This document shows positions 35,390-47,949 of a stretch of 64,000 nt of DNA, one piece after another. The position numbers and the translations under genes are program-made. Source of the DNA: Ligustrum vulgare (taxonomy: Eukaryota; Streptophyta; Magnoliopsida; Lamiales; Oleaceae). Location of the stretch: the NCBI GenBank assembly GCA_963555705.1, contig OY743190.1, forward strand, positions 20,219,491 through 20,283,490, in the 5' to 3' direction. Within the stretch, counting starts at the first letter, position 1; each line of letters starts with the position of its first letter. The notes under the pieces were generated by a model that did no database searches, was not told the origin of the DNA, and saw nothing but the letters and a program-made list of their open reading frames with translations.

Positions 35390-35507
35390 TGATACGATCC
35401 GGAACCCCGATGATAGGAATCATAGCAGGCTTGACAGAAAAATCTACAATTCAAGCCAAATTGGAGCAAAAACGAGGAAAAAAAGGATCAGTTTAGTTTT
35501 TATTGCC

Positions 35508-35660
35508 GTAATGCCAAGATTATCATGGTCGTAATCAGGTCGCTGATCAAAATGAAGAATTTCAGGTTTTCAAAGTTACGGCCGTAAGTATTATGGTCAC
35601 GGCTGTTATCCTTAAGCAGAAGTATAGTTACGGCCGTAAGTGATGTTGTCACGGCCATAA
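35508..35660. repeat. TTACGGCCGTAA-type palindromes in TRIM LTRs
   Basis: Exact and mutated copies occur in each TRIM LTR: about 35508-35660, 36613-36750, 37706-37846, 38800-38940 and 39893-39996. Within pairs the spacing is about 22-24 bp. The arrangement recalls the Athila LTRs although the LTR sequences are otherwise unrelated. Confidence 0.85.
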
Positions 35661-36149
35661 ATCCAGTTTCACGCAAATTATGCGGATTTTTAATTCCTTT
35701 TTCGTATTTTTTATTCCTTTTCCAGTTTTAGCTATTTTAGGTTAGTTAGAACTCTATTTTGAGTCCATTAGCGACTAGGGTTTTATTTTGCTTATTTATA
35801 TTCTATTTTCCATTCATTTCTGAACAGATTTTGATTATTGAATAAACATTTTGAGTGTTTTACTCGTCAAAAGGTGGATACCTTTTATTCTCCAAGAACT
35901 TATCATAATTTCAATTCTTGTGGCGTTCAAAACCCGAACTTATCAAAGATTAACTATCTTTGTGGCGTTCAAAACCAGAAACTTATCAGGGAGATTGGAA
36001 AAATCCTTGTGGCGTTTCGAAAGTCGTGGTTCTTTATTCCGCATCGTTGAGCCATCGCGTCGTGAATATCGGGTCATGATTCATCCGTCCAAGCACAACC
36101 TGAGTTCGGAACTTTCCGGCGTTTCTTTCGTGCTTCGAATCTTATCATT

Positions 36150-36161
36150 TGGTATCAGAGC
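36150..36161 (+). promoter_or_regulatory. Primer binding site (initiator Met tRNA)
   Basis: TGGTATCAGAGC two bases after the LTR end, complementary to the 3' end of plant initiator methionine tRNA. The same site recurs at about 37240 (last base changed), 38334 and 39428. Confidence 0.88.
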
Positions 36162-39100
36162 TGGACTCTGAATTCAAGTTTTTATTATATCTAGTTTAAT
36201 TCTTATGTTTATCGTCGAGTCTGCCATAAGAATTATCCATACCTTGTACCTCATGAAACTAACATTCCCCTCCCCATTCTATTTAATTCTTTCTTGCAGG
36301 TTAATGTTACGTGAAGATTTGGGAACCACTAATGTCCAAAGGTGTTTCAACTTCACGTCATTTATGTGACCCCCATTGCAAAATATTTTTGGTTGATCAT
36401 GTGAAATGGCAGGAGAAATTTTCCGTTTGATCCAGGAGGTGAAGTGAAACAACAAAAAACAAAGCTATGATTCGGGACGAATCATCCTAAAGAAGGAGGG
36501 TATGATACGATCCGGAACCCCGATGATAGGAATCATAGCAGGCTTGACAGAAAATCTACAATTCAAGCCAAATTGGAGCAAAAATGAGGCAAAAAGGATC
36601 AGTTTGGTTCTTACGGCCGTAATGTCAAGATTATCACGGCCGTAATCAAGTCGCTGATCAAAATGAAGAATTCCAGGTTTTCAAAGTTACGGCCGTAAAT
36701 ATTGTGGTCACGGCGATAATACTTAAGTAGAAGTATAGTTACGGCCGTAAATCCAGTTTCACGCAAATAATGCGGATTTTTAATTCCTTTTTCGTATTTT
36801 TTAGTCCTTTTCCAGTTTTAGCTATTTTAGGTTAGTTAGAACTCTATTTTGAGTCCATTAGCGACTAGGGTTTTATTTTGCTTATTTATATTCTATTTTC
36901 CATTCATTTCTGAACAGATTTTGATTATTGAATAAACATTTTGAGTGTTTTACTCGTCAAAAGGTGGATACCTTTTATTCTCCAAGAACTTATCATGATT
37001 TCAATTCTTGTGGCGTTCAAAACCCGAACTTATCAAAGATTAACTATCTTTATGGCGTTCAAAACCAGAAACTTATCAGGGAGATTGGACAAATCCTTGT
37101 GGGGTTTCGAAAGTCGTGGTTCTTTATTCCGCATCGTTGAGCCATCGCGTCGTGAATATCGGGTCATGATTCATCCGTCCAGCCACAACCTGAGTTCGGA
37201 ACTTTCCGGCGTTTCTTTCGTGCTTCGAATCTTATCATTTGGTATCAGAACTGGACTCTGAATTCAGGTTTTTATTCTATCTAGTTTAATTCTTATGTTT
37301 ATCATCGAGTCTGCCATAAGAATTATCCATACCTTGTACCTCATGAAACTAACATTCCCCTCCCCATTCTATTTAATTCTTTCTTGCAGGTTAATGTTAC
37401 GTGAAAATTTGGGCAACACCACTAATGTCCAAAGGTGTTTCAACTTCACGTCATTTATGTGACCCCCATTGCAGAATATTTTTGGTTGATCATGTGAAAT
37501 GGCAGGAGAAATTTTCCGTTTGATCCAGGAGGTGAAGTGAAACAACAAAACAACAAAGCTATGATTCGGGACGAATCATCCTAATGAAGGAGGGTATGAT
37601 ACGATCCGGAACCCCGATGATATGAATCATAGCAGGCTTGACAGAAAATCTACAATTCAAGCCAAATTGGAGCAAAAATGAGGCAAAAAGGATCAGTTTG
37701 GTTCTTACGGCCGTAATGTCAAGATTATCACGACCGTAATCAGGTCGTTGATCAAAATGAAGAATTTCAGGTTTTCAAAGTTACAGCCGTAAATATTATA
37801 GTCACGGCCGTAATCCTTAAGTAGAAGTATAGTTACGGCCGTAAATCCAGTTTCACGCAAATAATGCGGATTTTTAATTCCTTTTTTGTATTTTTTATTC
37901 CTTTTCCAGTTTTAGCTATTTTAGGTTAGTTAGAACTCTATTTTGAGTCGATTAGTGACTAGGGTTTTATTTTGCTTATTTATATTCTATTTTCCATTCA
38001 TTTGTGAACAGATTTTGATTATTGAATAAACATTTTGAATGTTTTACTCGTCAAAATGTGGATACCTTTTATTCTCCAAGAACTTATCATGATTTCAATT
38101 CTTGTGGCGTTCAAAACCCGAACTTATCAAAGATTAACTATCTTTGTGGCATCCAAAACCAGAAACTTATCAGGGAGATTGGAAAACTCCTTGTGGCGTT
38201 TCGAAAGTCGTGGTTCTTTATCCCGCATCGTTGAGCCATCGCGTCGTGAATATCGGATCATGATTCATCCGTCCAACCACAACCTGAGTTCGGAACTTTC
38301 CGGCGTTTCTTCCGTGCTTCGAATCTTATCATTTGGTATCAGAGCTGGACTCTGAATTCAGGTTTTTATTCTATCTAGTTTAATTCTTATATTTATCATC
38401 GAGTCTGCCATAAGAATTATCCATACCTTGTACCTCATGAAACTAACATTCCCCTCCCCATTCTATTTAATTCTTTCTTGCAGGTTAATGTTACGTGAAA
38501 ATTTGGGCAACACCACTAATGTCCAAAGGTGTTTCAACTTCACGTCATTTATGTGACCCCCATTGCAGAATATTTTTGGTTGATCATGTGAAATGGCAGG
38601 AGAAATTTTCCGTTTGATCCAGGAGGTGAAGTGAAACAACAAAACAACAAAGCTATGATTCGGGACGAATCATCCTAATGAAGGAGGGTATGATACGATC
38701 CGGAACCCCGATGATATGAATCATAGCAGGCTTGACAGAAAATCTACAATTCAAGCCAAATTGGAGCAAAAATGAGGCAAAAAGGATCAGTTTGGTTCTT
38801 ACGGCCGTAATGTCAAGATTATCACGACCGTAATCAGGTCGTTGATCAAAATGAAGAATTTCAGGTTTTCAAAGTTACGGCCGTAAATATTATAGTCACG
38901 GCCGTAATCCTTAAGTAGAAGTATAGTTACGGCCGTAAATCCAGTTTCACGCAAATAATGCGGATTTTTAATTCCTTTTTTGTATTTTTTATTCCTTTTC
39001 CAGTTTTAGCTATTTTAGGTTAGTTAGAACTCTATTTTGAGTCTATTAGAGACTAGGGTTTTATTTTGCTTATTTATATTCTATTTTCCATTCATTTGTG

Positions 39101-39996
39101 AACAGATTTTGATTATTGAATAAACATTTTGAATGTTTTACTCGTCAAAATGTGGATACCTTTTATTCTCCAAGAACTTATCATGATTTCAATTCTTGTG
39201 GCGTTCAAAACCCGAACTTATAAAAGATTAACTATCTTTGTGGCGTCCAAAACCAGAAACTTATCAGGGAGTTTGGAAAACTCCTTGTGGCGTTTCGAAA
39301 GTCGTGGTTCTTTATCCCGCATCGTTGAGCCATCGCGTCGTGAATATCGGATCATGATTCATCCGTCCAACCACAACCTGAGTTCGGAACTTTCCGGTGT
39401 TTCTTCCGTGCTTCGAATCTTATCATTTGGTATCAGAGCTGGACTCTGAATTCAGGTTTTTATTCTATCTAGTTTAATTCTTATATTTATCATCGAGTCT
39501 GCCATAAGAATTATCCATACCTTGTACCTCATGAAACTAACATTCCCCTCCCCATTCTATTTAATTCTTTCTTGCAGGTTAATGTTACGTGAAAATTTGG
39601 GCAACACCACTAATGTCCAAAGGTGTTTCAACTTCACGTCATTTATGTGACCCCCATTGCAGAATATTTTTGGTTGATCATGTGAAATGGCAGGAGAAAT
39701 TTTCCGTTTGATCCAGGAGGTGAAGTGAAACAACAAAACAACAAAGCTATGATTCGGGACGAATCATCCTAATGAAGGAGGGTATGATACGATCCGGAAC
39801 CCCGATGATATGAATCATAGCAGGCTTGACAGAAAATCTACAATTCAAGCCAAATTGGAGCAAAAATGAGGCAAAAAGGATCAGCTTGGTTCTTACGGCC
39901 GTAATGTCAAGATTATCACGGCCGTAATCAAGTCGCTGATCAAAATGAAGAATTCCAGGTTTTCAAAGTTACGGCCGTAAGTATTATGGTCACGGC

Positions 39997-40020
39997 CATG
40001 AAATGTTCAATTTTCTCAAT
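39997..40020 (-). pseudogene. gag: Athila/Tat-like gag fragment (short piece)
   Basis: On the minus strand, joined across the element at 40026-46170, the reading GKF-IEKIEHFM is continuous and matches the EKTEQFMGKTEQF repeats of the sister gag at about 61350. It ends at the truncated TRIM LTR. Confidence 0.6.
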
Positions 40021-40025
40021 GAACT

Positions 40026-41002
40026 AGATAAGTGTATTTTATACACTTATTTACGTGCCAAAAGTAGGATTTTATATGTTCCTTAGAGAATATTCACTAT
40101 TCATTTGGTTCATATTTGTTTATATTTTAGAAAAACAACCCAAAGTTAAGGAAGTGATGCAAATGAAGAAAATATAGAAGAATTGGATGAGTTATGGAGC
40201 TAAATTGTGGACATGAAGAAGTGCAAAGAGCTAATTGAGGAGAACAAGGATGAAAAGAAAAGAAAAGAGAAGAAATCAAAAGTGTAGGAATTGAAATGTC
40301 ACAATTCGAAGTTGGAGGACTTGGATGCAAATAAAGAAGAAGGACCAACTTAAACAAGAACGAAAAGTGAAAATTGAACATTTTCTGGCGAACTGCGCTA
40401 ACACGTGACGTCAAGTGTAATCAATAGATTCGAAAATTGCTTAACTGAGTGGCCATGTGAAGTCCTGTTCCGCGGTCGTGTGCCTTTTCAAATGGGCCAA
40501 CCTCTGGGCTTTTGTCACGAAATTCGACAACTTTCACCCTAAATCACCTAGGTTTTACCTAAACCTATATATACATGTTGTCTTGCACGAATTAGGGGTT
40601 CCCAACTTGTGAGTGTTCATGCCAAATTGTTGTTCAATTGTCGAGAGATCTATGCAAAGCCAAAAGCAAGATTGAAGATACAGGAGCAAGGAGATGAACG
40701 AAGTGACCTCTTTTCATTTATCTTGTAATTTATTTTCATTCATGTATTTAGGCTAAACATTAGATCTTGGAATTTTGATGAAAATTTAATTTATTGACTC
40801 TGTGTTTTGACTGTTTGTTTAGTTTATATAATTCATGGGTCTGAGTTATTAAATCGTTCTTTAGTCTTATGCAAATTTCTAGCCAACTTTTGTATAACCG
40901 TGTGGCATTTTCTTATATCGAGAGAGTAAGAGAATGTTAGATATATTTAATTACCACAAGGTCAAATAGGGGGATAGAGATATAGCGCATATGCCTTGAG
41001 GT
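40026..41002 (+). mobile_element. 5' LTR, truncated
   Basis: Matches 44812-45790 closely (shared TTTGGTTCATATTTGTTTATAT, GACTTTCACCCTAA-like, and GTATAACCGTGTGG blocks). Similarity stops after ATATGCCTT at about 41002. The last 380 bases are missing, replaced by an unrelated LTR fragment. Confidence 0.8.
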
Positions 41003-41801
41003 TTGGGGCCGTAATAGTGGTGGTCTGATTTTGATGTTTTGATTGGTGGTTTCGGCGTTGAGGGTCGTTTACAGACAGTGAAGATTTGGCTATGTGTTGA
41101 ATTGAATGTACGCATTAAGTGTTGGTGGTTCTACATTGCCATGATGATTGGATGCCAGCAGTTGTGGGTGGATTGTTTGTGTGACGATAACCAGAAATTT
41201 AGGACTAGCGTCGGGTGTGATAGATCAAGGTTGTGAGAGGGAAGATGGTATACCTTGCTGGGGTTTTGGGTATGTCGTGAATGACATTGGGAAGGGGTAA
41301 GATTTTTTTTTTTTTTTTTGAAAGGAAAAAGGAAGGGGTAAGATTTTATGCGTTGGTTTTAAGTTAAACATGGTAGATTAGGTAAATCTTGATTTATGGA
41401 AATAGTGAGAATCATGGAAGTGAGTATTTGTTGTGTAAGGAAAGACTTGGGGAGGAAGAAGTTGTTGAATTGGTTGGGTCAAGAAATAATTGATTGGGTT
41501 TTAAATGTGCTTAGATGATTGGTAATTACATTTGGGCTTATGGAGTTGGACCTAAAATAAATAAAAACTTGGACTCAAAATAATTTGAATTTTCATAATT
41601 AAAGTTTGGACTTCAAATAAATTGTGACATTGGAATACTTTTGATAAAAATTGGAATTTGACGAAGATTTTAAATAAATTTAATTTCGCTTACTTGGCTA
41701 GACGAACACGTGTTTAAAAGAAAATAGGCAAAGTCGTAATGACATGTTTTTAAAATAAAAATATTTATTTAAATAAGTCACGAAAATTCTCGGTCGCTAC
41801 A
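41003..41801 (-). mobile_element. Tekay-like LTR fragment (minus strand)
   Basis: On the minus strand it opens at 41801 with TGTAGCGACCGAGAATTTTCGTG and includes the CGTGTTCGTCTAGCCAAG block seen in the LTRs at 681 and 47950. The LTR end is missing. A 24-bp insert with 17-bp direct repeats lies at 41290-41347. Confidence 0.65.
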
Positions 41802-44800
41802 CAATTTCTCAAACAATTTTGCTTAGTTTGATTTATATATTGTGTTTTATTTACATCAATTCTTAATATTGCATTTTTTCCTATTAGCATGCTTAGAATT
41901 TATACAATTGGTGTTATATACCATATTATGTGTTTCAAATTATGTTTATGGTCTCATTTTGCATGTTAAGGCATTAGGTGCATTTTGTTAGATTCAATGC
42001 TTTTAAGTTATTCATTGATTGGCATTGCATTTGTTGAGTACTAGTATGTATGTTTAGGGTGCATGCATGAATATATTTTGTGTCTTGAGTATTACTTGTA
42101 CTTTCATTTTGCATGCTTTGGCTTTATTAGTATTTTTAGTTTTCATTACATTTTTGCTTGTTTTATAGCTCATCATCACAATCATCAACATAATACATTA
42201 ACTTAGGACATAATTATGGTGTTTTGAAGTTGGTTGCATGCATAAAAAGGAATTTAGGGGTTGAAAACAAAGTAGGAAAAAGCACATGCAAAATATGGGC
42301 ATTCAAGCATGCAGCCGCAGGCCTATAATCTGGGTAGAATGCCCGGATTATAAATGTATATGGGGTTTTCAATATTTTATAACTTTTAACTCTTTTTCTC
42401 TCCCTCCACCCCCCCCCCCCCAAATCACCTTTAAATGTATCCCCAAAATTACAAATCACATTGGGTCAAATTCATCTTCATCAACACTTGCTAATCACAT
42501 CAAAGGTATGAATTTCCTACAATTTTTGGTTTTACCTAAATTTTGGTATTCTTCATGTTTGATATGAAAGTTGAAGTTGTGTATGGTTGGTGCTTGGATT
42601 AGGATAGAAACTGGATAATTGAATTGTGGTTATATAGGAGAATTTTTTTTTTTTTTTTTTTAATCCATATATCCAAATCTATGTTTTGCATTGATTTCCT
42701 TACATGCACACTAAGTGTTTACTTAATTGCCATAATGAAATTTTCGTTGAGTTTTTGCAAATCATTTTGAATGATCACCTTCACCACATGTTATACATTT
42801 GTATGTACATCATTCATTCATAGTTTACACTGATTTAAGGCACTAAACTCAAATGGAACACCAACTCAAATGGAACACCATTGCACCCATTGAAAAGTAA
42901 CTATAGGCACAATGCACCTGATTTTCAGCTTCTTGTCACAATTTCACCATATGATTTCATGACCTATATGAACCTCAAACGTGTTGAATTTTCGATATGT
43001 TGTAGAAAAGGTTATATACTTTTATATGCCCAGGGGTTGATTGGGAAAATTTCTATTTTTCTAGGTGATGTCAGGGCTTAAACATCAGTGGTCGACCCAC
43101 TTTTTAAAAAAATTTAGAATTTTTCTAAATCCTAGTTTGGGGGTGTTAGTTGATTTATTTCATTCCCTATGCAATATTTATGCGTTCTAATGTTTTTTAT
43201 ATATTTTTTTGAATGGGACACTATGAATACACTTTGGTCAACACATGGAAAAGTTAGAAATAGGTCGAATCATCTAAGTACAACACAAATCAAAGCTTCA
43301 AAATGGGGAACCACCTCTCCAAACCCGGGAAGTACCTAACCCTCTTTATTGTCATGAGTTTATTTGATTTATGTATTTGAAATACATTGAGGACAATGTA
43401 AAGTTCTAGTTTGGGATGGAAATCTCATTCTTGTCCTACTTTCTATGCATTCACTCGATTTTTGGGAGTATAAAAAAAATGGAAAATTTCAGTTTTTTTT
43501 GTTGATTTGTTTATTGCCAGGACATAGTTCGGATCATTTTTATTCTTTAGCTAGAGTAATAAACAACATTAAAATTTGTTTTCTTTTTACTATTTATCCA
43601 TGTTAGACTTTTATCACTTGAGCACATAGCCACTGTCAAATAATTACTTGTATAGGAATATGTTTGATATTTGTGGGCATATATGATGCAATTTGAACAT
43701 TAGATGGACCATAAAATCTCAAACCATAAGTTTTTAGATCCCGGCCTTAATTTTAGAAATTTGAGGGTTGAAAGGTTAGTGCATGTGTGAATTAATGAGT
43801 TGAGGGTCTAAAGTTCTTGATTTTTGCACTTTTGGTTGAAAAAGTTTTGGTCAACAAGTATAAACTAGCTCTAGCATAATAAATAGTCTTATTCTTCTCT
43901 TCGTGGCCTTTTTGAGTTGAACAAGTAAGTTTTAAGGGTCTTTCAAATCTTGTACCCTAAATTCATCTGAATTGGGAGTTATCAGCTCAAAGCTCGTTAC
44001 ATGAGCCAATTAGAAAATTTAATGAAAAGAGGACTTAAACATAAGACGCTAAAATATCTTTAATTTTTCTTTGTCACATTTATGACCTGGGTAATTAAGT
44101 CTAAGGGATTCTGTACATGGTGCCCTAAAGTCATCTGGTTTGGGAATCACTTGTCTAAAACTCACTACAACAGTCCTATAGAATGCAAATAAGAAAAGTA
44201 TTGTACAAAGATGGTTAAAGACAAGGACAATAAAAGAAAAATTCATCCATAAAAAAATTAAAAAATAAGTGCATGGTTAGTTTATTAGAACTTTGGAAAT
44301 TGGAGAGATGAGATCCGGGAACTACTTACCATCAATTTGTTGTTTATGCATGTATCTAATTTTGATTATCTATTGTGGAAAAATGCATTATAAATCTTTT
44401 AGAAACCACAATAGATGAAACCTGGGGATTATGAGAGAAAAGAAAAAAGTATGATCATTCATGAGAGATGAAAGGAAAATCATTAAAAATATAGTTTGAC
44501 CACATGAGATTCGGGCTTACTCTTGCATAATAAGTCACAACAATGGTTAAGTTTACTTTTGCATAAGTTTGCATTTGATTTTTGGCCACACACACACACA
44601 CACACACATTAAAGTAGAGCATTGGATAGATAGAAATAATTTTTATAGCATTTTTCAAAGTTTTATGCTAAAGTGTGATGATGATCTGGGTTGTTGGGGC
44701 ATATGGTAAAAAAATTTACAAAACCAAAATATTTGTTATTTTTACATTTTTGACTTTGTTGTTTAGATTTATTTTGTTCGAGGATGAACAAAAGTTCTAG

Positions 44801-44811
44801 TATGGGGGTGT
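41802..44811 (+). other. 3' non-coding region of the decayed element
   Basis: No supported ORF. It contains the block ACATTGAGGACAATGTAAAG at about 43384, shared in inverted form with 58676-58700, a C run at 42410-42421, a CA microsatellite at 44586-44608, and TTCGAGGATGAACAA before the polypurine tract. Confidence 0.7.
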
Positions 44812-46170
44812 TGATGAGTATATTTTATATACTTATTTATGTGCCAAAAATAGCCTTTTATATGTTCGTTTGAAAATATTTGCTATTCATTTGGTTCATA
44901 TTTGTTTATATTTCAGAAAACAACCCAAAGTTGAGGAAGTGATGCAGATGTAGAAAATAAGGAAGAATTTGATGAGTTGTGGAGCTAAATTGTAGACACG
45001 AAGAAGTGCACAGAGCCAATTGAGGAGAACAAGGAAGAAAAGAGAAGACATCAAAAGTATAGAGACCAAAATATCACAATTGAAAGTTGGAGGACATGGA
45101 TGCAAATAAAGAAGGAGGACCAACTTAAACAAGAACGAAAAGTGAAAATTTCACATTACACGGTGAACTGGACGGCCACACAGGTTCCTACCGCCTAATC
45201 ATGCGGCGTCAAGTGTAATCAACAAATTCGAAAATTGCTTAACTAAGCGGACATGTGAATTCTTACTGCACAGCCGCACAACTTTCCGAATGGGCCAACT
45301 GCTGGGCTTTTAAATTCAACAACTTTCACCCTAATTCGCCTAGGTTTTACCTAAACCTATATATACCTGTTGTCTTGCACGAATTAGGGGTTCCCAACTT
45401 GTGAGTTTTCATGCCAAATTTTTGTTCAATTGTCGAGTGATCCCCGCAAAGCCAAAAGCTAGATTAAAGATACAAGAGCAAGGAAATGAACCGGGTGCCC
45501 TCTTTTTATTTATCTTGTAATTTATTTTCATTCTTGTATTTAGGCTAAGCGTTAGGTGTTGGAATTGTGATGAAATTTTAATTTATTGACTCTATGTTTT
45601 AACCGTTTGTTTAATTTATATAATTCATGGGTTTGAGTAATTAAATTGTTCTTTTAATTTTATACAAAATTATGGCCAACTTTTGTATAACCGTGTGGTG
45701 CTTTCTTATATCGATAGAGTAGGAGAATGTTAGAAATATTTAATTACCACAAGGTCTAATAAGGGATAGAGATGTACCACTTATGCCTTATGTTATCCGT
45801 TAAAAGTGTTCTCAACTAAATTGCTTTTCTAGTGTTCAATTTGTCATAGAGATATAGTCGAGTTACATTTTTGAAAAAAAGGCTTTTAATGCATCCTAGA
45901 GAGAGGACTTAAATAATATTAGGAACATGGATTTTCAAAACCTCATGAATTGTTGTTAAACAACTAAGTCAAAATATAGAGGATAGAGTTAAAGTTGATT
46001 CTCAATTTCCAACACACTTGCTTTCATTTATCTAATAAAATCAAATCTTTATTTTTTCTTAGTTTATTTCTTAGTTTAGATTCATTCAAACAAATCTCAA
46101 TGGGTACGATATCCTAATTCAAAAGTTCAATTTATTACTTGTGTAATCCGTACACTTGCGATTAGAAACA
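44812..46170 (+). mobile_element. 3' LTR of the decayed element
   Basis: 1359 bp, from TGATGAGTAT after the polypurine tract to ...CGTACACTTGCGATTAGAAACA, followed by the GAACT duplication. The end matches the minus-strand LTR end at 47431 (GTACACTTGCGGTTAGCAACA). Confidence 0.82.
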
Positions 46171-47220
46171 GAACTTACCAAACGTCTCTTCCAGCATGGC
46201 CTTCTTTTCTTCATTGTGATATTGAGGCACCAAGGGTCCATTACTGTGGTCTTTTCAAGCAAATTTAGGATTATTGCGCTAATCTGGGTTGTAAATTTTA
46301 GAATATGAATTATTCTAGCTGACCCCCATGCTCAAAATCAACCTGCTCTAATGGACATGCCAGAATGGGAAAATCTATAGTAGCATGATTTGCACCACAT
46401 TCTTTACAACTAACTCTCGCAACTTTCAACGAATGGGTCACGAATGCTATGCCTTCTAGCTTTGCGGCCAAGGAGTCAATTTTTGTTGATATTGCAATGT
46501 AGGCATCAACTTCATATACCATTGCTAATTTCTTTTGAACCATCCTATCAAAACCCCACATGACATTTGCATTAGCAATCCTTACAAACAGCTATAGTGT
46601 GTAGCCAATGGTTTCGGTAGTTAAAGCTCCATTTGATGAAGAGTCAACCTTGTTCTTGAAGTAGGGAAGTAGACCTTCATAGAAAAATTTCACCTGATCA
46701 CCCCTATTGATCCTATGATTTGGACACTTCAAAAGATTCTTCATCTCGTTGCTGGAATACTATAATTGCATTTCTAAGCATGGCAACCTTTGTTGGAGAC
46801 ATAAATTTAGTACGAAATTTCTGTACCAAGCTATTCCAAGTAGTGATACTTTCAGCAAGATGAGAGTCCATCCAATCAACTGTCATCTCCCATAGAGTGT
46901 AAGGAAATAACATGAGTCTAATCGAGTCATCAGACACACCCTGGTATTTGAAGTGCTAACATATTTCCAAAAAATTAGAAACATGTGTATGTGGGTTTTC
47001 ATCAAGTCTTCCATGAAATTGCTACTCATTCTGAAACATGTTTATGACATTGGTCTTCAATTGGAAGTTTGTAAGCCCAAAAGATAGGTATACGATACTG
47101 ATTGGCTTTAAACCACCTGAGGAGTCATAAAACCTTCAACAAGCATGTCATCCTCATCAACTAGATCAACATCAGGCAACACCTGATTGTTATTCTCCAT
47201 TACTTCCTGTTTTTTATTTT
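46171..47220 (-). pseudogene. gag: Athila/Tat-like gag, decayed
   Basis: Minus-strand fragments in order: MSDDSIRLMLFPYTLWEM, WMDSHLAESITTWNSLVQKFRTKFMSP, then CKECGANHATIDFPILAC (a zinc-knuckle relic, C-x2-C-x4-H) and LEQVDFEHG. Several stops and frameshifts. The 3' end is displaced to 40020 by insertion of the element at 40026-46170. Confidence 0.75.
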
Positions 47221-47430
47221 TCGGTTGATCTAATTCCTTTGCTTCTCATAATCTACAATGTAAAGTACGTTCAATTTTCAGGCCAACTTCTAAAGATTTT
47301 CATGTTTCGAACGTTTCATACACAAGTGTGTGAAAAACAAAACAACTAGTGAATGAACTAAAACTAAAAATTACTATAATATGAAAGTAAAGCGGTAAAA
47401 AGTCTGAATTAGTGAAAGTAATCTAAAACT
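47221..47430 (-). other. Leader between LTR and decayed gag
   Basis: Between the LTR end at 47431 and gag on the minus strand. No clear primer site is left: the sequence after the LTR end reads AGTTTTAGATTAC where other copies have a GGCGCC-type site. Confidence 0.5.
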
Positions 47431-47949
47431 TGTTGCTAACCGCAAGTGTACGGGTCGCACAAGTAATATAGTGGACTTTGAGTCCAGATATCGTACCAAC
47501 AGGGATTGTGTAAGTTATATTTTAGATCAAAATCCTTAATTGGAACTAAAGAAACTTGATTTGAGAATATTTATAGACCAAAACTAAATTACAAATTTAA
47601 ACTAAGAAAACAAAAAGAACTGATTTAAATAAACTTTCGAAACAAACATGTAAGAATTATGAATCCACTTAATCTCCATCATCCATGTATTTATTTAAAT
47701 ATTTAACAACAATTCATGGGGTTATGAAAATTCACTTTATTTCTTCTACTTTTGCTCCACTTTAATCATCGATTGACCTCTTCAAACACTAGTATGCACA
47801 ATTTAGCAACAGTTATCATCCAATTACTATTTATTTGCTTCATTCTCTCGACTTTGGTATTATTTATGAGATGAAAACAAAATACAACGAAATGAATAGC
47901 TTTTATTAGAAAACGGCAACAATATATCCTATTTTTTAGCGTGTAAATA
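47431..47949 (-). mobile_element. Shared central LTR, main part (minus strand)
   Basis: With 57478-57500 this forms one LTR of about 542 bp, opening TGGATAAGTGTATTTTATATGC at 57500 and ending GCGGTTAGCAACA at 47431. It is split by the 9.5-kb element at 47950-57472, with AAATA duplicated. On one side is a polypurine tract and 3' region, on the other a leader and gag, so it serves as the 3' LTR of one element and the 5' LTR of the next. Confidence 0.7.

Larger units (their letters stand above)
35390..39996 (+). mobile_element. Tandem array of a TRIM-like LTR element (5 LTRs, 4 internals)
   Basis: LTRs are at 35390-36147, 36504-37237, 37597-38331, 38691-39425 and 39785-39996 (truncated). Each opens TGATACGATCCGGAACC and full copies end CTTATCA. 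The internal segments are 356-359 bp. Each internal starts TTTGGTATCAGAGC (initiator Met-tRNA primer site) and ends GAAGGAGGGTA (polypurine tract). Units 2-4 repeat at 1093-1094 bp and are nearly identical; the first period is 1114 bp. No gag or pol, so mobilisation would depend on proteins in trans. Short ORFs recurring in each LTR (for example 35851, 36941, 38035, 39129) follow the repeat and are not evidence of genes. Confidence 0.88.
40026..46170 (+). mobile_element. Decayed non-autonomous Athila/Tat-like element
   Basis: Flanked by GAACT (40021-40025 and 46171-46175). The 5' LTR opens AGATAAGTGTATTTTATAC (40026) and the 3' LTR TGATGAGTATATTTTATAT (44812). The 5' LTR is recognisable to about 41002; the 3' LTR runs to 46170. 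A polypurine tract GTATGGGGGTG lies at 44800-44810. No gag or pol is left: between the LTRs are a Tekay-like LTR fragment and the 3' non-coding region. Confidence 0.85.

Noticed and set aside
35838..39449. Repeated 70- and 106-residue ORFs in the tandem region, as a small gene family
   Set aside because: They lie inside TRIM LTRs, overlap each other in different frames and follow the repeat; no sign of codon constraint.
35390..39996. CRISPR-like array because of regular repeats
   Set aside because: The units are about 1.09 kb with primer site and polypurine tract; this is a plant LTR-element array, not a CRISPR.
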